A stretch of DNA of 17,953 bases from DATKIY01 sp035543875 (GTDB lineage Bacteria > Actinomycetota > Actinomycetes > JAHEKZ01), in the NCBI GenBank assembly GCA_035543875.1, contig DATKIY010000115.1:1-17953 (forward strand). Reading direction: 5' to 3'. The notes beneath the pieces were generated by a model that searched no databases, was not told the DNA's origin, and worked only from the letters and a program-made list of their open reading frames with translations. The first letter of the stretch is position 1. The number at the start of each line of letters is the position of its first letter. The position numbers were made by a program, and so were the translations under genes. Of this stretch, positions 7,803 to 13,992 are shown piece by piece.

Positions 7803-7815
7803 CAGACCCGGTCTG
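7803..7815. promoter_or_regulatory. Perfect 6-1-6 palindrome before scpA
   Basis: CAGACC-C-GGTCTG lies in the 45-bp gap between the ribbon-helix-helix gene and scpA, just upstream of the scpA GTG. A single-base spacer makes it a poor RNA hairpin but a reasonable DNA-binding site for a dimeric protein. That it serves the neighbouring ribbon-helix-helix protein is only a guess. Confidence 0.3.
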
Positions 7816-7832
7816 CGCTGTGGATCAGGCTT

Positions 7833-8216
7833 CTACTGCTCACGCAGTCGGCCGGTCAGAATGCTGGACTCGCCCTTAGCCAACAGGTCGCCGACCACAA
7901 CTGCGACCGCCTCGCGAACGATGCGTCCCCGGTCGACCTTGAGCCCGTGGTCTCGGTAGAGCGCGGCTTTTGCTTCGTCGAGCGCGACCAGCTCGTCGGC
8001 CGACAAATAGACGGTGATCTTTTCGTCGTGGCGTTCTCGTCCTGACGGCTCACGTGACACCGTACGAAGCGCTCTGACCGGCGGCGGCGCTGCTGGGCCC
8101 TTGCCTGGAAAGTCCGTACTTGACGCATCCGCAAACTCGCTTTCAACCCCACTTGCGTTGACCTCACCCGCCCGAAATAGCTCGCTGGCGCCAGGGAGGG
8201 CAGCTCGTCGACTCAT
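7833..8216 (-). CDS. Small ribbon-helix-helix protein coupled to ParA
   Basis: The product is 127 aa with no established function that I know of. The first 60 or so residues are polar and probably disordered. Residues 66-113 look like a ribbon-helix-helix (CopG/MetJ-type) DNA-binding fold: a short strand KITVYLS (66-72), helix A (about 73-90, ADELVALDEAKAALYRDH) and helix B (about 95-113, beginning VDRGRIVREAVA). The start at 8216 is supported by GGAGG about 10 nt upstream and by the ATGA overlap with the parA stop. The reading frame continues upstream to 8525, but that part lies inside parA and is a shadow. A similar small gene follows parA in other actinobacteria as I recall. It may act as the DNA-binding partner of this ParA, in place of ParB, or as an autoregulator. 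Confidence 0.85.
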   Translation of the reverse strand: MSRRAALPGASELFRAGEVNASGVESEFADASSTDFPGKGPAAPPPVRALRTVSREPSGRERHDEKITVYLSADELVALDEAKAALYRDHGLKVDRGRIVREAVAVVVGDLLAKGESSILTGRLREQ

Positions 8217-9142
8217 CGAGCCAGCACCTCCAGCGCGAGTTGCCGATATGCGGTGGCACCCGACGACTTGGACGCGTACGTGGTGATGGGCTCCCCGACC
8301 ACCGTGGTCTCGGGGAAGCGCACCGTTCGACTGATGACGGTGTGGAAGACCCGATCTTCGAACGCCTCGACCACGCGAGCCAGAACCTCCCTGCCGTGCG
8401 TGGTCCGGCTGTCGTACATGGTGGCCAAGATTCCGTCGAGTTCTAGTTCTGGGTTGAGTCGTTCCTGCACCTTGGTGATCGTGTCCATGAGCAGGGCAAC
8501 GCCGCGCAGGGCGAAGAACTCGCACTCCAGCGGAATGATCACGCCGTCAGCGGCAGTAAGTGCGTTGACCGTGAGCAGACCAAGCGACGGCTGGCAGTCG
8601 ATCAGCACGTAGTCATAGTCGGCTGCTATGGGCTCTAAACCTCTACCTAAGGTTTGCTCTCGGGCTACTTCGCCCACAAGCTGCACCTCGGCGGCTGACA
8701 GGTCAATGTTGCTGGGCAGCAGGTCCATCCCCGCCACGTTGGTCTTGAGCAAGATGTCCTCGGCGTCCACCCCGCGGTCCATCAGCAGGTTGTAGACGGT
8801 GCGGTCGAGTTCATGCGGGTTGACGCCCAGCCCCACAGACAGCGCCCCCTGGGGATCAAAGTCGACCAACAAGACCCGGCGGCCAAGCTCTGCGAGGGCT
8901 GCCCCGAGGTTGATCGTCGTGGTCGTCTTACCGACGCCCCCTTTCTGGTTACACATCGCGATGATGCGGGCAGGACCATGGCGTTCCAGCGGCGGCGGCG
9001 CGTGGAAGGTAGGCAGCGGCCGAAAGGTGGGACCCATGGCCTCATCAGCGTCGTCAGGTGCCGGAACCTTTGGGTTCATCGGGGGTAAGTTTGTCGACAT
9101 ATCCACTGATCTGTAAACCTCTCGACAGACATCACGACTCAT
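8213..9142 (-). CDS. parA: Orphan ParA-family ATPase (Soj/MinD-like)
   Basis: The product is 309 aa. ParA ATPases bind DNA non-specifically as ATP dimers and move or position a cargo such as a ParB complex. A non-conserved N-terminus of about 58 residues precedes the deviant Walker A KGGVGKTT (67-74), with the signature Lys68; Walker A' DFDPQG (94-99) and Walker B YVLIDCQPS (178-186) follow, then the IIPLECEFFALRG motif. The ATG at 9142 lies about 20 nt after a predicted transcription start; an in-frame ATG at 9100 would give a 295-aa protein, and neither start has a well-spaced ribosome-binding site. No parB follows; the next gene encodes a ribbon-helix-helix protein coupled by ATGA. It is probably not the main chromosomal ParA, which normally sits with parB near oriC. 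I recall Rv1708 as the mycobacterial equivalent. Confidence 0.92.
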   Translation of the reverse strand: MSRDVCREVYRSVDMSTNLPPMNPKVPAPDDADEAMGPTFRPLPTFHAPPPLERHGPARIIAMCNQKGGVGKTTTTINLGAALAELGRRVLLVDFDPQGALSVGLGVNPHELDRTVYNLLMDRGVDAEDILLKTNVAGMDLLPSNIDLSAAEVQLVGEVAREQTLGRGLEPIAADYDYVLIDCQPSLGLLTVNALTAADGVIIPLECEFFALRGVALLMDTITKVQERLNPELELDGILATMYDSRTTHGREVLARVVEAFEDRVFHTVISRTVRFPETTVVGEPITTYASKSSGATAYRQLALEVLAR

Positions 9143-9169
9143 CTACACGGGCTCTGCCGTCTGGGCCGG

Positions 9170-9198
9170 ACTCTAAGGGTCAGTCGACTTTCCGGCAA
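9170..9198 (-). promoter_or_regulatory. Predicted sigma-A/HrdB-type promoter for the parA operon
   Basis: The minus strand has -35 TTGCCG (9198-9193), a 17-bp spacer and -10 TAGAGT (9175-9170), a good match to the actinobacterial TTGAC-17-TANNNT pattern. It lies in the 90-bp gap between parA and xerD, and transcription would start about 20 nt before the parA ATG. It could drive parA, the ribbon-helix-helix gene, scpA, scpB and rluB. Confidence 0.55.
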
Positions 9199-9232
9199 GA
9201 TCCCGGCGGGGCGCAAGACCACGTTACTTGAA

Positions 9233-10186
9233 TCAAACAGCGGTAGGACGCGCCGCGGTCAGCGCCCTGGGGTGAGCAGAGGCGTAGACCTCCCGTAGCC
9301 GCTCAACGGTGATCAACGTGTAAATCTGGGTGGTCGTGACTGACGCGTGGCCAAGGAGCTCTTGCACGACCCGGACGTCGGCCCCGCCGTCGAGCAGATG
9401 CGTCGCAAAGCTGTGTCGCAGCGTGTGCGGGGACACCTGAGTAGTCAATCCCGCCCGTTCGGCGGTTGTCCGCAAGATCACCCACGCGCTTTGGCGGCTC
9501 AGCCGACTCCCGCGGGTGTTGACGAAAACCGCTGAAGCGCCCTTACCCGTGCGCACGAGCTCAGGGCGTCCACGCGTCAGAAACGCTGCGAGAGCTTCCT
9601 GGGCAAACCTGCCAAGCGGAACCACGCGTTGCTTACTGCCCTTCCCCAGCACTCGAGCAGAGCCGCCGTCCAGATCGAGATCGTCGACGTCGAGGCCGAC
9701 GGCCTCAGATATTCGCGCGCCGGTGGCGTACAGGAACTCAAGTAAGGCTCGGTCGCGCAGCTCTCGAGCGGATCGTCCCTCTCCTGCCGCCGCTAGCAAC
9801 TGCTCAACCTGCTCCACTGACAAGGCTTTCGGTAGCCGCTTCGGAGGTATCGGAGGCTTGATGGCGGCGGCGGGATCACCCTCGGTGATCCCCTCCGTTG
9901 CGGCGAACTTGTGGAACCCGCGGACCGCAACAATGGTGCGGGCCGCCGAGGAGGACGCTAGCGGAACATGGTCCGCGTCGCCTTCTCGTAGCCAGCCACC
10001 GAACTCGGTGATGTGTGCTGCAGTAACTGCACGCGGATCGGTGACGCCCCGCCGGTCGCCAAACTCGAGGTAGCGGCCGAGGTCCCGCCGATAGGAACTC
10101 AGGGTGTTGACCGCCAGACCACGCTCAATCGCTAAGTGGTCCAGATAGCCGCCGATTGCCGAGACCATCGGCGTCCGAGCACCCAT
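9233..10186 (-). CDS. xerD: Tyrosine recombinase XerD
   Basis: The product is 317 aa. With XerC it resolves chromosome dimers at dif during division. An N-terminal SAM-like core-binding domain (about 8-100, with LAVNTLSSYRRDL) is followed by the catalytic domain. The six catalytic positions are all present: Arg158 (ATGARISE), Lys182 (GKGSK), His254 and Arg257 (HTLRHSF), His280 (LLGHAS) and Tyr289 (TTTQIYT). Each is offset by exactly 10 from E. coli XerD numbering, as remembered. The length and the closing ...SAHPRA segment fit XerD rather than a phage integrase, and no attachment site is nearby. The ATG at 10186 lacks a strong ribosome-binding site; codon 7 (ATG) is an alternative. It follows ald by 36 bp and is probably cotranscribed with it. 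Confidence 0.95.
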   Translation of the reverse strand: MGARTPMVSAIGGYLDHLAIERGLAVNTLSSYRRDLGRYLEFGDRRGVTDPRAVTAAHITEFGGWLREGDADHVPLASSSAARTIVAVRGFHKFAATEGITEGDPAAAIKPPIPPKRLPKALSVEQVEQLLAAAGEGRSARELRDRALLEFLYATGARISEAVGLDVDDLDLDGGSARVLGKGSKQRVVPLGRFAQEALAAFLTRGRPELVRTGKGASAVFVNTRGSRLSRQSAWVILRTTAERAGLTTQVSPHTLRHSFATHLLDGGADVRVVQELLGHASVTTTQIYTLITVERLREVYASAHPRALTAARPTAV

Positions 10187-10222
10187 AGGGCGAGCCTAGC
10201 TACGACTCCCCCACAAATTGCG

Positions 10223-11338
10223 TTACGCCATGGCCTCTTGGACGGTAATCCAGGGAAGGTCAAACGCCGAGGCGACTGCTTCGTAGGTGATCTGGCCTTC
10301 ATGGGTGTTCAACCCGAGCTGCAACGGAACGCTGTCAGCCAGAGCTGCGCGCCAGCCCTTGTTCGCCAACGCGACAGCGTACGGCAACGTAACGTTGGTG
10401 AGCGCATACGTTGACGTGTGCGGTACTGCGCCTGGCATGTTGGCCACGCAGTAGAACACGGTGTCGTGCACTTTGAACGTAGGGTCGGCGTGGGTCGTTG
10501 GGCGCGAGCCTTCAAAGCAACCGCCCTGGTCGATCGCGATGTCAACGAGCACAGCGCCTGGCTTCATGCGTGCGACCAAGTCGTTCGTCACCAGTTTCGG
10601 AGCCTTCGCACCGGGGATCAGTACCGCTCCGATGACCAAGTCAGCTTCCGCGACCTCTTGCTCGATGGCATACGAACTCGACATCAAGGTCTGCAGCCGA
10701 CCCTGGTAGATCCGATCGATTTCGGCGAGGCGCTTGGCGTTGATGTCGAGGATCGACACGTTGGCACCCATGCCGACAGCGATCTGCGCTGCATTGAGAC
10801 CGGACACGCCGCCACCGAGGACGACAACCTTGCTCGCCTTCACGCCAGGCACTCCGCCGAGCAACGTGCCACGTCCACCGTTTGCACGCTGCAGTGTGGC
10901 AGCTCCCACCTGCGGCCCCATACGGCCGGCAACTTCGGACATGGGGGCCAACAACGGCAGCGAGCGATCAGGCAGTTCGACAGTTTCATAGGCGATGGCA
11001 GTGACACCCGACTTTAAGAGCGCGTCTGTGCACTCGCGACCGGCGGCAAGGTGCAAGTAAGTGAACAGCACCTGCCCTTGGCGCATGCGGTGGTACTCCT
11101 CCGCGATGGGCTCCTTGACCTTCAATACGAGGTCGCCGGTCTTCCAGACGTCGTCAGCGGTCGGCAGGATTTGTGCACCTGCAGCCGTGAACTCTTCATT
11201 GCTGATGGACGAGCCGACGCCTGCGTCGGTCTCGATGTAGACCTCGTGGCCACCGCGGGTGAGTTCATGGACACCGGCGGGAGTGATCGCTACCCGGTAC
11301 TCGTGATTCTTAACTTCGCGAGGGATGCCGACCTTCAC
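10223..11338 (-). CDS. ald: L-alanine dehydrogenase
   Basis: The product is 371 aa, the standard family length. It interconverts L-alanine with pyruvate and ammonia using NAD+/NADH, linking carbon and nitrogen metabolism and NAD recycling. The N-terminus MKVGIPREVKNHEYRVA is diagnostic. Substrate and catalytic residues are Lys75 (VKEP), His96 (TYLHLA) and Asp270 (DIAIDQGGC), and the NAD-binding loop is GGGVSG (175-180). All of these match mycobacterial Ald positions as remembered. I chose the GTG at 11338 because it gives the exact family N-terminus and lies about 11 nt after AAGGA; an in-frame TTG at 11347 sits on top of that site. A 175-bp upstream region with the preceding gene's terminator suggests its own promoter; TAGACT (11432-11437) is a possible -10 with no clear -35. 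Confidence 0.97.
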   Translation of the reverse strand: MKVGIPREVKNHEYRVAITPAGVHELTRGGHEVYIETDAGVGSSISNEEFTAAGAQILPTADDVWKTGDLVLKVKEPIAEEYHRMRQGQVLFTYLHLAAGRECTDALLKSGVTAIAYETVELPDRSLPLLAPMSEVAGRMGPQVGAATLQRANGGRGTLLGGVPGVKASKVVVLGGGVSGLNAAQIAVGMGANVSILDINAKRLAEIDRIYQGRLQTLMSSSYAIEQEVAEADLVIGAVLIPGAKAPKLVTNDLVARMKPGAVLVDIAIDQGGCFEGSRPTTHADPTFKVHDTVFYCVANMPGAVPHTSTYALTNVTLPYAVALANKGWRAALADSVPLQLGLNTHEGQITYEAVASAFDLPWITVQEAMA

Positions 11339-11470
11339 TGCTATCAACGTCCTTATTGGCGGTCATGCGGCCCGGTCGACAACGACACGTCGGCGGAGGC
11401 GGCCGCGCCCCCATGGCTGAAGGGCGAACGGAGTCTAACGCGCTATGGCTTCCCAGGGAGGGTTCGGGGC

Positions 11471-11493
11471 AAAAGTTTAGGTTCCGCAGAACC
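11471..11493 (-). terminator. Likely intrinsic terminator after the NUDIX gene
   Basis: The minus strand reads GGTTC-TGCG-GAACC followed directly by TAAACTTTT: a perfect 5-bp stem, a 4-nt loop and a T-rich tail. It begins 30 nt past the NUDIX stop, so it plausibly ends the pyrG-NUDIX transcript and separates it from ald. Confidence 0.5.
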
Positions 11494-11523
11494 GGTTGGA
11501 AGTCCGTTTATGGGCGCGTTGAG

Positions 11524-12162
11524 CTAGCGGGCAGGCTGCGTCGGCCAGTCCGTTTCAGGGTCGCGAAGGCCTGCCCAACCTCGGTCGCGTTCGCGGACTG
11601 CCGCCAAGAGCGCTGATGCCGCAAGTGAGTTGTGGATCCTTCCGGCCAGCACCCACTCGCATGCCTGGTCCAGCGAAACCCGAACCGACGGCATGTCCTT
11701 TTCCTCGTCGGTCTGTTGGTGCTGTTCGTCGACAGGAACGTCAGACAGGCCCCGCGCGAGGTAGATGCGCACGACCTCGCTACTCATGCCGGGGGACGAG
11801 TACAGATCAAGCAACAGGTGCCACTTCTGCGCGCGAAGATGCGCTTCTTCGAAGAGCTCCCGGCGGGCGGTGTTCAACGGACTCTCGCCGACCTCGTCAA
11901 GGAGTCCAGCGGGTATTTCCCACAGCGTGGTCGCGACTGGGTGTCGATACTGCTGAATCAGGACGACGTTGTCGTCGTTGTCGAGGGCAAGCACCCCCAC
12001 CGCCCCGGGATGCTGGACAACGTCTCGACGAACGACGGTGCCATCGAGAAGCCGGACGTCGTCGGTAACAAGGCGCCATTTTGCACCCTCAAACTGCAGC
12101 TTTCGATCGAGGACTTCCAGGTGTGTCGCCTCGTCCCCTATCGATGCGTTACCCCGGTTCAA
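11524..12162 (-). CDS. NUDIX hydrolase, ADP-ribose pyrophosphatase type
   Basis: The product is 212 aa. It is predicted to hydrolyse ADP-ribose to AMP and ribose 5-phosphate or a related nucleoside diphosphate derivative, with Mg2+. The features ahead of the box match ADP-ribose pyrophosphatases: VVRRDVVQHPGAVGVLAL, QQYRHPV and WEIPAGLLDE. The NUDIX box spans about 86-109, with the metal-binding core RELFEE (101-106). One departure is visible: the box normally ends E-E-x-G-hydrophobic, but here it reads EEAHL, with His in place of Gly. The TTG start overlaps the pyrG stop (TTGA) and GAGG lies about 10 nt upstream, so translation is likely coupled to pyrG. The mycobacterial homologue Rv1700 sits beside pyrG in the same way, as I recall. 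Confidence 0.9.
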   Translation of the reverse strand: MNRGNASIGDEATHLEVLDRKLQFEGAKWRLVTDDVRLLDGTVVRRDVVQHPGAVGVLALDNDDNVVLIQQYRHPVATTLWEIPAGLLDEVGESPLNTARRELFEEAHLRAQKWHLLLDLYSSPGMSSEVVRIYLARGLSDVPVDEQHQQTDEEKDMPSVRVSLDQACEWVLAGRIHNSLAASALLAAVRERDRGWAGLRDPETDWPTQPAR

Positions 12163-13868
12163 GGACGAGTAACCTCGCCAATCCTTGCTGATTCCGGTTC
12201 TGATTCCGGTGCGGTACCAGGAAACTCGACTTGTTCGGGCTTTCGTGCGACGGCCGCGGCAACCAGACCAGCGAACAGGGGATGGGCGCGGGTCGGGCGT
12301 GAGCGAAACTCTGGATGGGCCTGAGTGGCGACGTAGTACGGGTGAACGTCGCGCGGGAGCTCCACGAACTCGACAAGTCGACCGTCGGGAGACGTCCCAC
12401 TGATCACCAACCCCGCCGCCTCTAATCGGTCTCGGTAGTCATTGTTGACTTCGAAGCGGTGCCGGTGTCGCTCTTCGACGTAGGGCTCGCCATAGACCTC
12501 ACGCACGACCGACCCGTCGAGGAGTTTGGCTGGGTACAAGCCCAAGCGCATGGTGCCTCCCATGTCACGCTCCCCTGCGACGACGTCACGCTGGTCACTC
12601 ATTGTCGCGATCACCGGATGCGGCGTCGCATCGTCAAACTCCATCGAGTTTGCGTCGGTAAGACCAGCCACGTGGCGCGCATGCTCGATCACCATGCACT
12701 GCAGCCCCAGACAAAGCCCCAGCGTGGGTATCTGATGTTCCCTCGCGTACCGGAGCGCGCCTAGCTTTCCTTCAATACCTCTCACACCGAACCCACCAGG
12801 AACGCACACCGCATCAACGCCCGCGAGCTGTCGAGCAGCATCGTCAGTGGTGGTGCAGTCGTCGGAAGTTACCCAACGCAAACTGACTCGAGCATCGTTG
12901 GCAAATCCGCCAGCGCGTAGCGCTTCGGCGACGGAAAGGTACGCGTCGGGGAGGTCGATGTACTTACCCACCATCGCGATCGTGACCTCGTGTGCTGGAT
13001 GGTGTACGCGTCGCAACAGGTCGTCCCATTGCGTCCAGTCGACGTCGCGAAACGGCAATCCGAGCCTGCGCACGACATAGGCGTCAAGTCCTTCGCTGTG
13101 CAACACCTTCGGAATGTCGTAGATGCTCGGCGCATCGACTGCGGCGACGACGGCTTCGTCGTCGACGTCGCACATGAGGCCGATCTTGCGTTTGATGTTG
13201 GTCGGGACCGGCCGGTCAGCTCGCAGCACAATCGCATCGGGCGAGATACCGATGCTGCGCAACGCAGCTACCGAGTGCTGGGTGGGCTTGGTCTTCAGCT
13301 CGCCCGACGGTCCGATGTAGGGCAGCAGTGAGACGTGGACCACGAACGTTGAGTCGCGACCCACCTCGTGGCGAACCTGGCGCACCGCCTCCAGGAACGG
13401 CAGGGACTCGATGTCACCCACCGTGCCACCCACCTCAGTGATGACCACGTCGACGTCGGAACCACCCATGCGTCGTACTCGTGACTTGATCTCATTGGTG
13501 ATGTGCGGAATGACCTGGACGGTGTCGCCGAGGTACTCGCCACGCCGTTCTTTGGCGATCACGGTTGAGTAGACCTGGCCAGTAGTGACGTTGGCGGATC
13601 CCGCCAGGTCACGATCGAGAAAGCGCTCGTAGTGGCCAATGTCAAGATCGGTTTCCGCTCCGTCGTCGGTCACGAAGACTTCACCGTGCTGGAACGGGTT
13701 CATCGTGCCCGGATCGACGTTCAGGTACGGGTCGAGCTTTTGCATCGTGACGCGGAGCCCGCGGGCTTTCAACAGGTTTCCCAGGCTGGATGCCGTGAGC
13801 CCCTTGCCCAGCGACGACGCAACGCCCCCGGTGACGAAAATATGTTTGGTGGTCTGCGCACCGGCCAA
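12159..13868 (-). CDS. pyrG: CTP synthase (glutamine-hydrolysing)
   Basis: The product is 569 aa. It aminates UTP to CTP using ATP and glutamine. The N-terminal amidoligase domain (1 to about 275) has FVTGGVASSLGKG (11-23), the UTP/CTP-site segments MQKLDPYLNVDPGTMNP and HGEVFVTDDGAE, and ITEVGGTVGDIES. The C-terminal class I glutamine amidotransferase domain (about 295-545) has PGGFGVRG, the nucleophile Cys386 in GLCLG, and His518 and Glu520 (AHPE). The last roughly 20 residues are a variable tail. The start is TTG, supported by GGGAG 6 nt upstream; no ATG or GTG gives a full N-terminus. The leader carries a long hairpin (13901-13940). Its stop overlaps the NUDIX start. Cmk in the same window serves an adjacent pyrimidine step. 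Confidence 0.98.
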   Translation of the reverse strand: MAGAQTTKHIFVTGGVASSLGKGLTASSLGNLLKARGLRVTMQKLDPYLNVDPGTMNPFQHGEVFVTDDGAETDLDIGHYERFLDRDLAGSANVTTGQVYSTVIAKERRGEYLGDTVQVIPHITNEIKSRVRRMGGSDVDVVITEVGGTVGDIESLPFLEAVRQVRHEVGRDSTFVVHVSLLPYIGPSGELKTKPTQHSVAALRSIGISPDAIVLRADRPVPTNIKRKIGLMCDVDDEAVVAAVDAPSIYDIPKVLHSEGLDAYVVRRLGLPFRDVDWTQWDDLLRRVHHPAHEVTIAMVGKYIDLPDAYLSVAEALRAGGFANDARVSLRWVTSDDCTTTDDAARQLAGVDAVCVPGGFGVRGIEGKLGALRYAREHQIPTLGLCLGLQCMVIEHARHVAGLTDANSMEFDDATPHPVIATMSDQRDVVAGERDMGGTMRLGLYPAKLLDGSVVREVYGEPYVEERHRHRFEVNNDYRDRLEAAGLVISGTSPDGRLVEFVELPRDVHPYYVATQAHPEFRSRPTRAHPLFAGLVAAAVARKPEQVEFPGTAPESEPESARIGEVTRP

Positions 13869-13900
13869 GACTGGCTCCCGTGATCGTTCGGCACTGTTGC

Positions 13901-13940
13901 TCCGGAGCCGTTCTGGGGGTTGCCCCTGAACTACTCCGGA
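13901..13940 (-). promoter_or_regulatory. Long hairpin in the pyrG leader / after the murJ-like gene
   Basis: A 40-nt near-palindrome: tccggag (13901-13907) pairs perfectly with ctccgga (13934-13940), then after a 2x2 mismatch gttc (13910-13913) pairs with gaac (13928-13931), then after a T-T mismatch gggg pairs with cccc around a short loop. It begins 53 nt past the murJ-like stop and ends 33 nt before the pyrG start. It has no U-run on either strand. It may be a U-less terminator for the envelope genes, or a regulatory leader of pyrG. Confidence 0.5.
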
Positions 13941-13992
13941 ATTGCTGCGGGCGGCGGGTTAACGCATTACCGATCCACGGGCCACCAGGCTA

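Noticed and set aside
8217..8525. Upstream extension of the ribbon-helix-helix gene (230-aa reading)
   Set aside because: The extra residues lie inside parA in another frame and look like low-complexity shadow sequence; the ATG at 8216 has GGAGG and the ATGA overlap.
9233..10186. xerD as a phage or island integrase
   Set aside because: Its length, catalytic spacing (constant offset of 10 from E. coli XerD) and conserved actinobacterial context fit a housekeeping XerD; there are no flanking att-like repeats.
11339..11347. TTG start for ald (374 aa)
   Set aside because: The AAGGA site is too close to this TTG, and the GTG at 11338 gives the exact family N-terminus and length.
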